Assembly: GCF_030463535.1 (NCBI RefSeq)
Contig: NC_132880.1
Span: forward strand, 26,310,487 to 26,374,486
Direction: 5' to 3'
Length of the DNA stretch: 64,000 bases
Source of the DNA: Salminus brasiliensis
Taxonomy: Eukaryota > Chordata > Actinopteri > Characiformes > Bryconidae
Within the stretch, counting starts at the first letter, position 1; each line of letters opens with the position of its first letter. Position numbers and translations under genes: made by a program. Positions 49,031 through 60,548 of this stretch are shown here, in pieces. The notes under the pieces were generated by a model, which was not told where the DNA came from, ran no database searches, and was given only the letters and a program-made list of their open reading frames with translations.

Positions 49031-51421
49031 TCACAAGGTCTGACTCACAGCCTTGGAACTGGAGCTGACCACTTTGCCGTCCACCACCTCTTCCACAATG
49101 GTCACCACTTTACGGGTTGTGCTGGAGCTGGAGCTTGAGGTTGAGGTTGTGGTTGCACTGCTTGAATACAGAAAAAAAAGTAATTCGTTTTTATTACTGT
49201 TCTGTTTGAGACTAGACTAGAATTTGAGGTTAGATCTGGTTTGCTTTACCAGTCATTTGCATTTTTTTTTAAAATACTGATAATATACTACAGCATATTC
49301 CATTTTCCTGTGGAAACTCACCTGGCGCTGGCCTCTCCATCCAGAAGTCTCCTGTACTCAGCAATCTCCATCTCTAGTCGGGTCTTGATGTCCAACAGCA
49401 TCTGGTACTCGTGACCTTGACGCTCCAGGTCAGCACGAAGCTGCACCAGCTGCTCTTCCAGACTGATTACTTGCCTCTGGTAGCCAGCTAGTTTGGCGGA
49501 ATAGTGTGCCTGTGTGTCTGCAAGTGTGCCTTCCAGTGACGCTTTCTATTGGGGAGAAATCAGTTTGGTAAATGTGTCCCAAGACAGCATGTTTTAAGAT
49601 CCAATGTGAATGTGTCCTGCCAGTTACTCACCATGCTAAGTTGTGACTGAAGCTCGATTTCTAGCCCCTGTAGTGTACGTTTGACTTCTGTGATTTCTGA
49701 GCGGCTTGTCTGGAGGGTTTCTGTGCTTTTGGCGACTTCTTTGTTCAAGGTCTCGGTCTACAAGATCAAACATTTGTAACAGTTCAATGAGACCATTCTT
49801 AGAATACTCACTAGATGCAATTGAAAGAGATGTGTTCAAATTTACCCTGCTCTGGTACCAAGCCTCGAGATCTCTGCGGTTCTTGGCAGCAACAGCCTCG
49901 TAGTGTTCGCGGATGTCAGCCATGACTTTGGTGAGGTCTTCTTGTGGTTTGGCATCTACTTCAACGTGGATCTGACCGCTCATCTGGGCACGCATGGCCA
50001 GGAGTTCCTGAAAATGCAAGGACAGTGTTACTGAACAGGTGCATTAAAGACATCACAACAAATAACATTGCTAACAGAAAAGACACAACTGTCAAACAAA
50101 TCATTGAATTAGAGCAACATGCAGAAACACATGTGTGAGTCAAGACATGGACACTTACCTCCTCATGGTTTTTCTTGAGGAACACCAGCTCTTCTCTCAG
50201 ACCCTCGATCTGCATCTCCAGATCAGATCTGGCCAAGGTCAGCTCATCCAGAACCCTCCTCAGCCCAGCAATGTCAGCTTCCACAGACTGCCTCATTGCC
50301 TGCTCATTCTCGTATCTGTACAAGAAATGGATGGGCACACATCTACAGGGACTTTCTGTATTAAGAGTAATATCAGGTTTTATGTTTATGTTTTTTTTGG
50401 ACTTACTTGACCCTAAAGTCATCTGCGGTGAGCTTGGCATTGTCAATGCTGAGGTAGATGCCTCCATTGACACGTGTGGCATCCTGGATCTTCAGGAGAG
50501 AATAGCAAATGAAAGAAATAAGCAAAGGAATTAAGTCATTCTGCAAAGTCAGATTTTTGTTATGTTTCATTTGAGCATTTTCTTTCTATGTAGGACTGCT
50601 TTGGTTAGTATTGAATGATAGGGTGTGGTAATAGGTATGGGGTTTACACCAAAGGATACTATATTCATAGAGACGTTCCCTTTCTTCAAGGATTCAGGCA
50701 CTTTCGCAATGCGCGTGTAATGTTAATTAATTTTAATTTAATTTCTGCCCTTTTAAGTTGAAGTATTGTTAGTTGGTAATTAAAACATCAGCTATTAAAC
50801 TAATACAGAATGTGTAGCTCAGAAACTCAACTCTTGACCCACTTATGGAACCACCATGCTATATTTTCGAGAGTCTGAGAGGTTAATGTACACCACCAAA
50901 ACAACTCAGCATACCTTGCCCTGGAGGTCACTGATGGTAGCGTAAAATACTGAGTAGTCTCGAGCCTTGGGTGATGTTTTGCTCTCCAGGAACTGGCGGA
51001 TTTTCAGCTCCAGCTCAGCGTTGGCCTTCTCCAAGGAGCGCACCTTCTCCAGGTAGGTGGCCAGGCGATCATTGAGGTTCTGCATGGTGGCCTTCTCGTT
51101 GGCAGACACATCAATGGCATCACCCAGGTTGAAGCCACCTCCGGCACCACCTCCATAACCACCTCCGGCAACACCTCCAGCACCACCTCCAAAACCACCT
51201 CCATAACCACCTCCATAACCACTTCCAAAACCAAACCCAGCTCCAGCTCCTCCAGCGGAACGGAGGAGAGCAGGACCACTGGAGATGCGGACTCCACTGC
51301 TTCCAGCACCTCCGTACACGCTAGAGGAACGCATGGAAACCCCGCGGCCTCCGACTGCGGCCGAAGACAAGCGCATGGAACCAGAGGTCATGGATCCTCG
51401 GGTGGATAAAGTGGCTGCCAT
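49031..51421 (-). CDS. Keratin C: type I keratin, 461 aa, 7 coding exons
   Basis: Type I keratin, cytoplasmic filament subunit that pairs with a type II keratin. Minus-strand coding exons: 50915-51421, 50407-50489, 50159-50315, 49846-50007, 49632-49757, 49322-49545, 49031-49157. The total is 1386 bp, in frame. The head (1-107) has [14 protein letters not shown] at 34-47 and a glycine loop domain (about 57-97) made of GYGGG/GFGGG units. The rod spans about 108-416, from [20 protein letters not shown] to EYRRLLDGE. The tail (417-461) has [14 protein letters not shown], then [18 protein letters not shown], and ends SQTL. It is nearly identical to keratin D but has 8 more head residues. It also carries changes at conserved rod sites: WYQSR at the end of exon 4, where D and B have WFQNK, and QAHYS in exon 6, where D has QARYS. 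All splice sites are intact, so it is called functional. Confidence 0.95.
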
Positions 51422-51491
51422 GTTGATGGAGGATTTCTGTTCGTCTGTTATGGCTGAAGAGGAGTGAGTGCAGCGATGAGGGATGGTGTGT

Positions 51492-51498
51492 TTTTATA
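51492..51498 (-). promoter_or_regulatory. TATA box, keratin C
   Basis: TATAAAA on the minus strand, about 72 bp above the ATG. The surrounding 300 bp are almost identical to the keratin D promoter. A CACCC word lies near 51635, within 'tgtccacacccactcaac'. Confidence 0.85.
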
Positions 51499-53280
51499 CA
51501 GGTTGAGAGGGGAGGAAATGAGTGAGAGTGAATGGGAGGGGGTGGATTATTCAACTGCCAGAGGCAAACAAGGGCATGAACAAGAGCCCACAAACGCATA
51601 CACACTCCCACAGAGCATATGGGCTGCAGGTGTCCACACCCACTCAACAAAAACACAAAAAATAAGAATACATCAGATTCCAAAATGTCAGTCGTAATCC
51701 TCCCTGAATAACTCTCTCACTGTAAAATCATTGTGCTAAACAAGATACAGTCGGTAGTTAACTATTTAACCCCTAGGGATAGACAACACTCATTTACACA
51801 TTACTTTCATTGGACACTAAACAATATATCTTGAATATCTGAATAATATGCATTTAGGTTAAGGTATTAATAAAACATGAATATAACCAAATGGACAAAA
51901 TAGAATTGAGTTGCATAATTTCATTGCAAATGAATAAAATTTGTCAAAATAAAACAATTGCTTTCTTCACAAGTTTTGTCAAATACTCTGATAATGTAGC
52001 GCATTTTAATTATTTGTAACTACCTGCAGCATGTCAATTATGTAAACAAAGACACCAGGACACCAGTTCAAAATCTAGGGTTTAAAAAAGACTCCTGCTT
52101 TTCTTGAAGTAACTGTCTCTACTGTTCAAAAAATGCTCTACTGGATTTTGGAAGAGCATTGCCATGAGGATCTGATTGCGTTTAGAGACATCAAGAGCAT
52201 TAGTGAGGTCAGGATGTTGGATGATCCCCGACCTATTCAATCCCCAACTCCCCAACTCATCCCAACAGTATTGGATTGAGCACCATCATCACAATGATCT
52301 ATGTCCCATGACCTCAGTAAATATACAAGGTCATGGAAAAAGACATGAGTGGCTTAAAGATCCACATGGCTACCAGATCAAGTATAATCAAAGAGGATGT
52401 TTAACCTCTTAACACTCCAAGGGTTTTTACACATGGTGTATTATTCAATAACTACAGGGACTTCTGTACAAACTGTTGGGGCTATTCTCTGGTAATAGAA
52501 GTTTGCAATAACACCTTTGGCCAGCCGACTGGTCATAGGCTTTTTAAGGGGATAAAACATCTCCCAGTCACTTCCTGGCCCTAATTCTACCCCTAACCTT
52601 AAACAAAAGCATGGAAAAGACAATCATTTTATCATGCAAATTATATAAATCTTGATATACACATTCATTTTAATGTTCAAAGGTACTTTAGTAAAGGCCA
52701 TTGAAAAGTCAAAAAAACATTTGAATGCATTAACTATATATTGTCACTTCACTGTCCCATAAAAACCATGCGTTTCCATTTTATTTTAACTTTTTGGCAT
52801 ACTTTTAGTCTGGCAGTTGTTTTTTATGTTGTGTCAGATTTTCCTGTTGAATGGACCAATGAAAATGCTCCAAAATGACTTTCAATGAAATTTTTTTACA
52901 TTGAAATATTTTGTTTTGTGTAATTTTGTGTAAATACAAGTTTTAAAATTCAGAAATCCATATATACATAAACCGACCATTCGTATATATTCTGTAGACA
53001 AACAAATGGGATACACTCGTGGTCTTGAGTGAGCTCTTTTATTGGGGTTGGGGATTTTAATAGGAAAAAGGGTTTGCCTAAATCTTTTTAGCACATTCAT
53101 TTTCCTACTTTAGACGAATTCACTCTTGATCACTGCTACTCTGCACTCAAGGATAGTTCCAAACCCTTACCCCACCTTGCCTTTGGCAAACCTGACCACA
53201 CCTCCATTCTACTTTGGCCTGCATGCAAACAAAGACAGGAAACAGGAAAATGATTCTCAGATCAGTGTATTAATGGGGTG
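51499..53280. other. Keratin C upstream flank, duplicated
   Basis: Noncoding. The first 220 bp are nearly identical to the keratin D flank, and the rest matches 58990-61430 with substitutions and indels. No independent gene is seen; frames at 52176-52412 and 52441-52623 are matched by similar noncoding frames in copy 2. Confidence 0.6.
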
Positions 53281-53775
53281 CGAAGGCTGTCTTTGAAGGA
53301 AGGACTACTTTGAAACCACAGACTGGCAGATGTTTTGTAATGAAGCAGAGACTGAAATCAATGAATACACCAACTTCATTCCAGTACATGACACCATTTC
53401 AAAATTCATCATCCAAGCATTTCCAAATCAGAAACCCTGGATGAATGCTGCTGTCTGAGGAAACCTAAGAGCTTGGACCACTGCTAATAATTTGGTGACC
53501 TTGTAGCCTACAAAAAAACCCACATATGACCTTTAGAGGACCATCAGGCTGACAAAAATTAATTACAGGGACAGAGGGGGTAACTGCCTCACTTGCAGAT
53601 GAGCTAAACGTATATTATACTCATTTTGTGGCAAACCACATTTCCCCTACTGAAAAACTCTCCCGCCCTAGATCAGGGGAGCTACATACTGACCATTTCT
53701 GTGTCTGAGATAATAAGATTCTTTGAGAGAGTTAACCAAAGTATAACCTTGTCCTGATAGAGTGTCCAGTTCTGT
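53281..53775 (+). mobile_element. LINE ORF2 fragment (copy 1 of duplication)
   Basis: Plus-strand conceptual translation resembles the linker and early reverse-transcriptase region of fish L2-like elements. It shows a 'FPNQKPWMNAAV' piece (near 53430-53460), an 'ADELNVYYTHFVA'-like piece in a shifted frame (near 53590-53630), and a degraded block up to 'ccttgtcctgatagagtg'. It is broken by stops. Copy 2 keeps only the ends, joined near 61527. Confidence 0.6.
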
Positions 53776-54241
53776 CCTTAGATTCAACATTCAACATTAC
53801 ACTAATACAGGGATGTACAGTGCAACAAATCACTGTTAGGCTAAGTCTGCAGTGCAGTAATAGACAGGGACGTGGGTAAGTAGTGCAAGAGCAATAGACA
53901 AAACCTGAGACATACTTATTGTGCATAGACAATAAGTACGAATATCTACATGGGCATTGTTTGAGTGAAGGCAGAGATCTGATTTAAAGTACAAACTAAG
54001 CTACTATACTAATAGGTAAACCGGATGAATGTGTTGTCCAGTGATTACAACTGGGTGTTTGTGCGTATTAATGCAGGGTGAAGTATGTTTAGGCGTAGTA
54101 TGCTGAGATAGACCAGATAATTGTTTGTAAACAGCATCAAATATGTCATGTAAACAAAGTGTACAGTGCCAGTAATGAGCTGGTGTTCAGGTAGAGAATA
54201 TAGGACACAGCTTAAGCACAGAGATTGAGATCCAATTGCAA
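53776..54241 (-). mobile_element. LINE 3' UTR fragment truncated at the duplication junction
   Basis: The sequence from 'ttacaactgggtgtttgtgc' (54044) to the junction is the same as 61650-61850. There it continues into a minus-strand L2-like coding end. At 54241 it stops abruptly and copy 2 begins. Confidence 0.55.
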
Positions 54242-56250
54242 TTGCCTTTTATGAGCTTTGTTGCGTCGGAGTACTCACAAACTGCAAATCCGGAGTCAGT
54301 CTGTCTTAGATGTTTGTATATCTGTAACAAACACTTACCATGCATTTATATTCTCTGTTAACCCTTTAGTCTTGCATGCTACCCTTTTCCCACTTTATGT
54401 AGATAGTACACTTCTGAAGCTTTGTATAAAATGAACCAGATAATGATGTATTCCACTACATATCTAATAAATATATATAAAACATTGCCATAACTCTAAC
54501 CTTTATCTCAAACCAAATCCTAAGCAGAATTCTATCTTCACCTTAAGCCTAAATCTATCTCTGTTCCTAATCTTAATCCTTACACCTGAACCAAAACATG
54601 GTTGAGAATAAACTGATTTTCCCACAGTTTGTAAACAATCCGAACATCTATAGATCATTCACACAGAGCTAAAGTGCTATCCAAACAAGCTTTTTTCATG
54701 CTTTTGTAGTTTTATCTGTTCTGCAATCTGATGTCAACCAGAAGAGGACCGGTTCCCTTTTCAGTCTTGGTATTCCTCAGTAGTTTGTCCTCTAGCTTGC
54801 TCACTGGGAGGGGTCCAAACCGGATTTCTGTAAAGCTGTTCTGTGTTGACACCTGCTGTCAAAAGCACAATGTAAATGATCAACACTCATTGTCCATTTT
54901 AGCAGCATTTTGTAGTTCTACAATTACAGAATGTAGTTCATCTATTTCTAGAGGTACATACATTCTTCAGAGCAAAAATAACTACACAGTAAATTTTTTA
55001 GTGTTAAATCAACACTATGGGTGTTAAAATGTAACACTTATAGTGTGAATTTAACTCCAATAGTGTTGGATTAACACCGACAAATTGACTGTATACAGTA
55101 GATAGAAGAACATATACTAATGTGTTATTATAGTAGTACAGCTTATGTAATCATCAATCACATGTGTAAACTTCAGTTTAGACTCCACCTCTCACTCACC
55201 GTCAGTGTGTAGTCATTTCCTGCAGGATAAATTCTAGTAAAATCTAGTGCAATAAGTTGCCTTGAAATTAGTTTTGCTCACCTTTTTAGTTTTTATTTCC
55301 GGCCATATGTACTGAATAAGTTACATGAACTTGTGTTTGACTTCCACTTGTTAAAAGCTTTCAGTCTTCTGTTCACTATACTTGTTTAAAGGCAGTATTA
55401 TCACACACTACAACACAGTGTCCTACTAGTCATCTGGACACTGTAAAATGAACTACCATGTCTGGTCTTTGTGTGTTTAGATAATTAATGCTTTCATATA
55501 CATACATCTGGATTAACACATAAAGACATTTTAAATATGCTTGCAAATGAGGTAATTGGTACTAATAAATGATAATGATGAATTAGGTCATTAATTAAAC
55601 ATTAGAATTATTAATAATTAATTGCTAGAAAATGGGCAATATCTTTTAAAAAAAATAGAAAAATAGTATCAACACATGTGATAAACATATCTATACCACA
55701 CATATTTGCTTATTGTTTAAATATAATAACAATAACTTGTTGTTAGGATGCTGACCTTAATATTAGGTTAATAAATAGTCTATGGGATAGTTTGCTGCAG
55801 TTGTATACTTGTATGTTCATGCAGAGAAGAAGAAAGTGAGCTGGAGACTTATATCTGACTGACCATAAAGCTTCTGACCCTTTAGCCTCTCAGCTATTAG
55901 TATCTCTAGAAAGTCTGCATTCCTAGTACACACAGCTTATACTACAATTCCACACGTTAACCAATGTAATACTGAACACTGCTGCTGCTACATGTTAACT
56001 TGTATCGTGAGACAAAGTACAGATACTGCATGTTATGGGGTCTTTATGGGGTCTGATATTTGCTCTTATATCCATTATATATACACTATTTATTTTCTCT
56101 GGAGATCACTTGTGCACAGTAAAGTTATTTAAGTTATTCCCCATATAGCAGAGGGCAGTAAAGATAGAACTCTACACCCAGAGCCTGCCCACTGTATCAG
56201 TAGCATGCTTTAAAGAAAACACACTCAAGCGCAATTGATGCTTTAAACAC

Positions 56251-56256
56251 TTTATT
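56251..56256 (-). terminator. AATAAA polyadenylation signal, keratin D
   Basis: TTTATT on the plus strand, 73 bp beyond the stop codon (56329-56331), the same spacing as in keratin C. Confidence 0.75.
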
Positions 56257-56328
56257 GATTTGTGCATCACTCAACGTTGGGCTTCTGGATGCTCAGAGTG
56301 CTCTTGTTTGCTGTACTTGTGAGTTTGC

Positions 56329-58694
56329 TCACAAGGTCTGACTCACAGCCTTGGAACTGGAGCTGACCACTTTGCCGTCCACCACCTCTTCCACAATGGT
56401 CACCACTTTACGGGTTGTGCTGGAGCTGGAGCTTGAGGTTGAGGTTGTGGTTGCACTGCTTGAAAAAAAAAAAAAAAGTAATTCGTTTTTATTACTGTTC
56501 TGTTTGAGACTAGACTAGAATTTGAGGTTAGATCTGGTTTGCTTTACCAGTCATTTGCATTTTTTTTTAAATACTGATAATATACTACAGCGTATTCCAT
56601 TTTCCTGTGGAAACTCACCTGGCGCTGGCCTCTCCATCCAGAAGTCTCCTGTACTCAGCAATCTCCATCTCTAGTCGGGTCTTGATGTCCAACAGCATCT
56701 GGTACTCGTGACCTTGACGCTCCAGGTCAGCACGAAGCTGCACCAGCTGCTCTTCCAGACTGATTACTTGCCTCTGGTAGCCAGCTAGTTTGGCGGAATA
56801 GCGTGCCTGTGTGTCTGCAAGTGTGCCTTCCAGTGACGCTTTCTATTGGGGAGAAATCAGTTTGGTAAATGTGTCCCAGGACAGCATGTTTTAAGATCCA
56901 ATGTGAATGTGTCCTGCCAGTTACTCACCATGCTAAGTTGTGACTGAAGCTCGATTTCTAGCCCCTGTAGTGTACGTTTGACTTCTGTGATTTCTGAGCG
57001 GCTTGTCTGGAGGGTTTCTGTGCTTTTGGCGACTTCTTTGTTCAAGGTCTCGGTCTACAAGATCAAACATTTGTAACAGTTCAATGAGACCATTCTTAGA
57101 ATACTCACTAGATGCAATTGAAAGAGATGTGTTCAAATTTACCTTGTTCTGGAACCAAGCCTCGAGATCTCTGCGGTTCTTGGCAGCAACAGCCTCGTAG
57201 TGTTCGCGGATGTCAGCCATGACTTTGGTGAGGTCTTCTTGTGGTTTGGCATCTACTTCAACGTGGATCTGACCGCTCATCTGGGCACGCATGGCCAGGA
57301 GTTCCTAAATACACAAGGACAGTGTTGCTGAACAGGTGCATTAAAGACATCACAACAAATAACATTGCTAACAGAAAAGACACAACTGTCAAACAAACCA
57401 TTGAATTAGAGCAACATGCAGAAACACATGGGTGAGTCAAGACATGGACACTTACCTCCTCATGGTTTTTCTTGAGGAACACCAGCTCTTCTCTCAGACC
57501 CTCGATCTGCATCTCCAGATCAGACCTGGCCAAGGTCAGCTCATCCAGAACCCTCCTCAGCCCAGCAATGTCAGCTTCCACAGACTGCCTCATTGCCAGC
57601 TCATTCTCGTATCTGTACAAGAAATGGATGGGCACACATCTACAGGGACTTTCTGCATTAAGAGTAATATCAGGTTTTATGTTTATGTTTTTTTTTGGAC
57701 TTACTTGACCCTAAAGTCATCTGCGGCGAGCTTGGCATTGTCAATGCTGAGGTAGATGCCTCCATTGACACGTGTGGCATCCTGGATCTTCAGGAGAGAA
57801 TAGCAAATGAAAGAAATAAGCAAAGGAATTAAGTCATTTTGCAAAGTCAGATTTTGTTATGTTTCATTTGAGCATTTTCTTTCTATGCAGGACTGCTTTG
57901 GTTAGTATTGAATGAAGGGGTGTGGTAATAGGTATGGTGTTTACACCAAAGGATACTATATTCATAGAGACTTTCCCTTTCTTCAAGGATTCAGGCACTT
58001 TCGCAATGCATGTGTAATGTTAATTAATTTGAATTCAATTTCTGCCCTTTTAAGTTGAAGTATTAAAAGTTGGTAATTAAAACATCAGCTATTAAACTAA
58101 TAAAGAAAGTGTAGCTCAGAAACTCAACTCTTGACCCACTTATGGAACCACCATGCTATAGTTTCGAGAGTTTGAGAGGTTAATGTACACCACCAAAACA
58201 ACTCAGCATACCTTGCCCTGGAGGTCACTGATGGTAGCGTAAAATGCTGAGTAGTCTCGAGACTTGGGTGATGTTTTGCTCTCCAGGAACTGGCGGATCT
58301 TCAGCTCCAGCTCAGCGTTGGCCTTCTCCAAGGAGCGCACCTTCTCCAGGTAGGTGGCCAGGCGATCATTGAGGTTCTGCATGGTGGCCTTCTCGTTGGC
58401 AGACACATCAATGGCATCACCCAGGTTGAAGCCGCCTCCGGCACCACCTCCGGCACCACCTCCAAAACCACCTCCATAACCACCTCCATAACCACCTCCA
58501 AAACCAAACCCAGCTCCAGCTCCTCCAGCGGAACGGAGGAGAGCAGGACCACTGGAGATGCGGACTCCACTGCTTCCAGCACCTCCGTACACGCTAGAGG
58601 AACGCATGGAAACCCCGCGGCCTCCGACTGCGCCGGAAGACAAGCGCATGGAACCAGAGGTCATGGATCCTCGGGTGGATAAAGTGGCTGCCAT
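56329..58694 (-). CDS. Keratin D: type I keratin, 453 aa, 7 coding exons
   Basis: Type I keratin, tandem duplicate of keratin C, same role in epithelial intermediate filaments. Minus-strand coding exons: 58212-58694, 57705-57787, 57456-57612, 57143-57304, 56929-57054, 56619-56842, 56329-56455. The total is 1362 bp, in frame. The head (1-99) has [14 protein letters not shown] at 34-47 and a glycine loop domain of about 57-89, shorter than in C. The rod spans about 100-408, from [20 protein letters not shown] to EYRRLLDGE. The tail (409-453) is the same as in C and ends SQTL. It keeps WFQNK at the end of exon 4 and QARYS in exon 6, as expected for the family. The last intron ends in a 15-T tract before CAAGCAG, longer than in C. 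Confidence 0.95.
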
Positions 58695-58764
58695 GTTGAT
58701 GGAGGATTTCTGTTCGTCTGCTTTGGCTGAAGAGGAGTGAGTGCAGCGATGAGGGATGGTGTGT

Positions 58765-58771
58765 TTTTATA
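58765..58771 (-). promoter_or_regulatory. TATA box, keratin D
   Basis: TATAAAA on the minus strand, about 72 bp above the ATG, in sequence nearly identical to the keratin C promoter. Confidence 0.85.
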
Positions 58772-59577
58772 CAGGTTGAGAGGGGAGGGAATGAGTGAGA
58801 GTGAATGGGAGGGGGTGGATTATTCAACTGCCAGAGGCAAACAAGGGCATGAACAAGAGCCCACAAACGCATACACACTCCCACAGAGCATATGGGCTGC
58901 AGGTGTCCACACCCACTCAACAAAAACACAAAAAATAAGAATACATCAGATTCCAAAATGTCAGTCGTAATCCTCCCTGAATAACTCTCTCACTGTAAAA
59001 TCATTGTGCTAAACAAGATACAGTCGGTAGTTAACTATTTAACCCCTAGGGATGGACAACACTAATTTATACATTAGGAGACTAAACAGTATATCTTGAA
59101 TATCTGAATAATATGCCTTTAGGTTAAGGTTATAATAAAACATGAATATAACCAAATGGACAAAATATTATTGAGTTGTATAATTTCATCTTAAATGAAT
59201 AAAATTTGTCAAAATAAAACAATTGCTTTCTTCACAAGTTTTGGCAAATACTGTGATAATGTAGCACATTTTAATTTGTTGTAACTACATGCAGCATGTC
59301 AATTATGTAAACAAAGACAAACATATTGGGACACCAGTTCAAAATCTAGGGTTTAAAAAAGACTGCTTTTCTTGGAGTAACTGTCTCTACTGTCCAAAAA
59401 ATGCTCTACTGGATTTTGGAAGAGCATTGCCATGAGGATCTGATTGCATTTAGAGACATCAAGAGCATTAGTGAGGTCAGGATGTTGGATGATCCCCAAA
59501 CCTATTCAATCCCCAACTCCCCAATTCATCCCAACAGTATTGGATTATAATATATAATTATTGAGCACCATCATCAC

Positions 59578-60548
59578 AAAGAACACTGTTTCACTGCTAT
59601 TTAGATCACAGCTGGGGGGCTTCATACACCTCTAGCCCACACCTGGTATTAGGCATGGTGCCAGTAAGTTCATGTTTATCTGCTCCACAGAGTCCTATTT
59701 TATTGGCAAGACTTCTCTACAGACTAGAGAAGCTGTGTATATGTGTCTGTGTGTGTGTGCATTTGCACATCTGTGTCAGCAATGGGTGCAACCTAAAGTG
59801 GGTGAATACATTCATTAGAAGGGGTGTCCATGAAATGTGTTTTTATTACAATTTATCTGCAATAACCAAGCAACAAACTGCATAATAGAGGTTATACAGT
59901 GTACTGTGAGTACTGTGAATACTTGCAGTACATCACTACTTTACTAAAGCTAAAAGAAAGCACAGTGAATGCATCATGAATAGAAACACACTTTTCAGGT
60001 TCGTGCACTCTTAATCTTATGCACGAGTAAACACACAGTTTATAGGTTGCAGATGTCCACACCCACTCAGCAAAATCTTCGAAAAGTAAGAGTAGGTCAG
60101 ATAGTGCAGGTCAATTGTCATAAATAGCTCCAATTAGCTGAGTTACGTAAGGTGAAAGAGCAAAGAATGTCATCAGTCACCTTTTTAACCCCTAAGGGTC
60201 TGTATAAGGGGTCTACACTTGAGATAAAGAGCTGATAACGAATAATAAAGCCCACTCAAAGATTGACCTGAAAATGTGGCATGGATACAAACATGCTTTT
60301 TAAGTTTGTGCTCACTAGTATTGTAACTAAATACAAGCAATTTTTTAGGGAATGAACAGATAATCTGTTCGAAAGCAGACACAGGCACCAATAGGAGGCG
60401 CTCTGTTCACTGCTTTACTGCGTAGCTCCTTGTTTCTAATTTTGAAACTGGGAAACACTACCAAAACTGTACTCATGTGCTCATGTGCATGTGTGCCTGC
60501 ATCCGAACATTTCCTTCTTGTCTGTTTTCCTTGGCTGTTCTGCCTGAT
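59578..60548. other. Copy-2-specific segment with a relict keratin upstream region
   Basis: Absent from copy 1, where 'gagcaccatcatcacaa' joins directly to 'tgatctatgtcccatgacct'. The part at 60035-60195 is a diverged match to the keratin C/D upstream DNA: 'ggttgcagatgtccacaccc' compared with 'gggctgcaggtgtccacacc', followed by 'actca(g/a)caaaa' and later 'tttaacccctaaggg' compared with 'tttaacccctaggga'. No keratin exon is present. Confidence 0.6.

Larger units (their letters stand above)
46183..54241. repeat. Segmental tandem duplication, copy 1 (carries keratin C)
   Basis: Direct repeat of 54242-61850. The match begins near 'agctttgttacatctgagta' and runs to 'gagattgagatccaattgca' at about 54240, which is also where copy 2 ends (about 61850). 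It includes keratin C, its promoter and flanks. Copy 1 holds segments absent from copy 2 at about 47045-47385, 47440-47993, 53350-53650 and 53772-54045. Confidence 0.9.

Noticed and set aside
50135-50534. Plus-strand frames of 91-119 codons opposite keratin C exons 2-3 (and 57432-57755 opposite D)
   Set aside because: Antisense shadows of conserved coiled-coil exons.
51321-51683. 120-codon minus open frame upstream of keratin C, with a twin at 58594-58956
   Set aside because: It overlaps the promoter, 5' UTR and start of exon 1 in another frame. It is preserved in both copies only because the DNA is duplicated.
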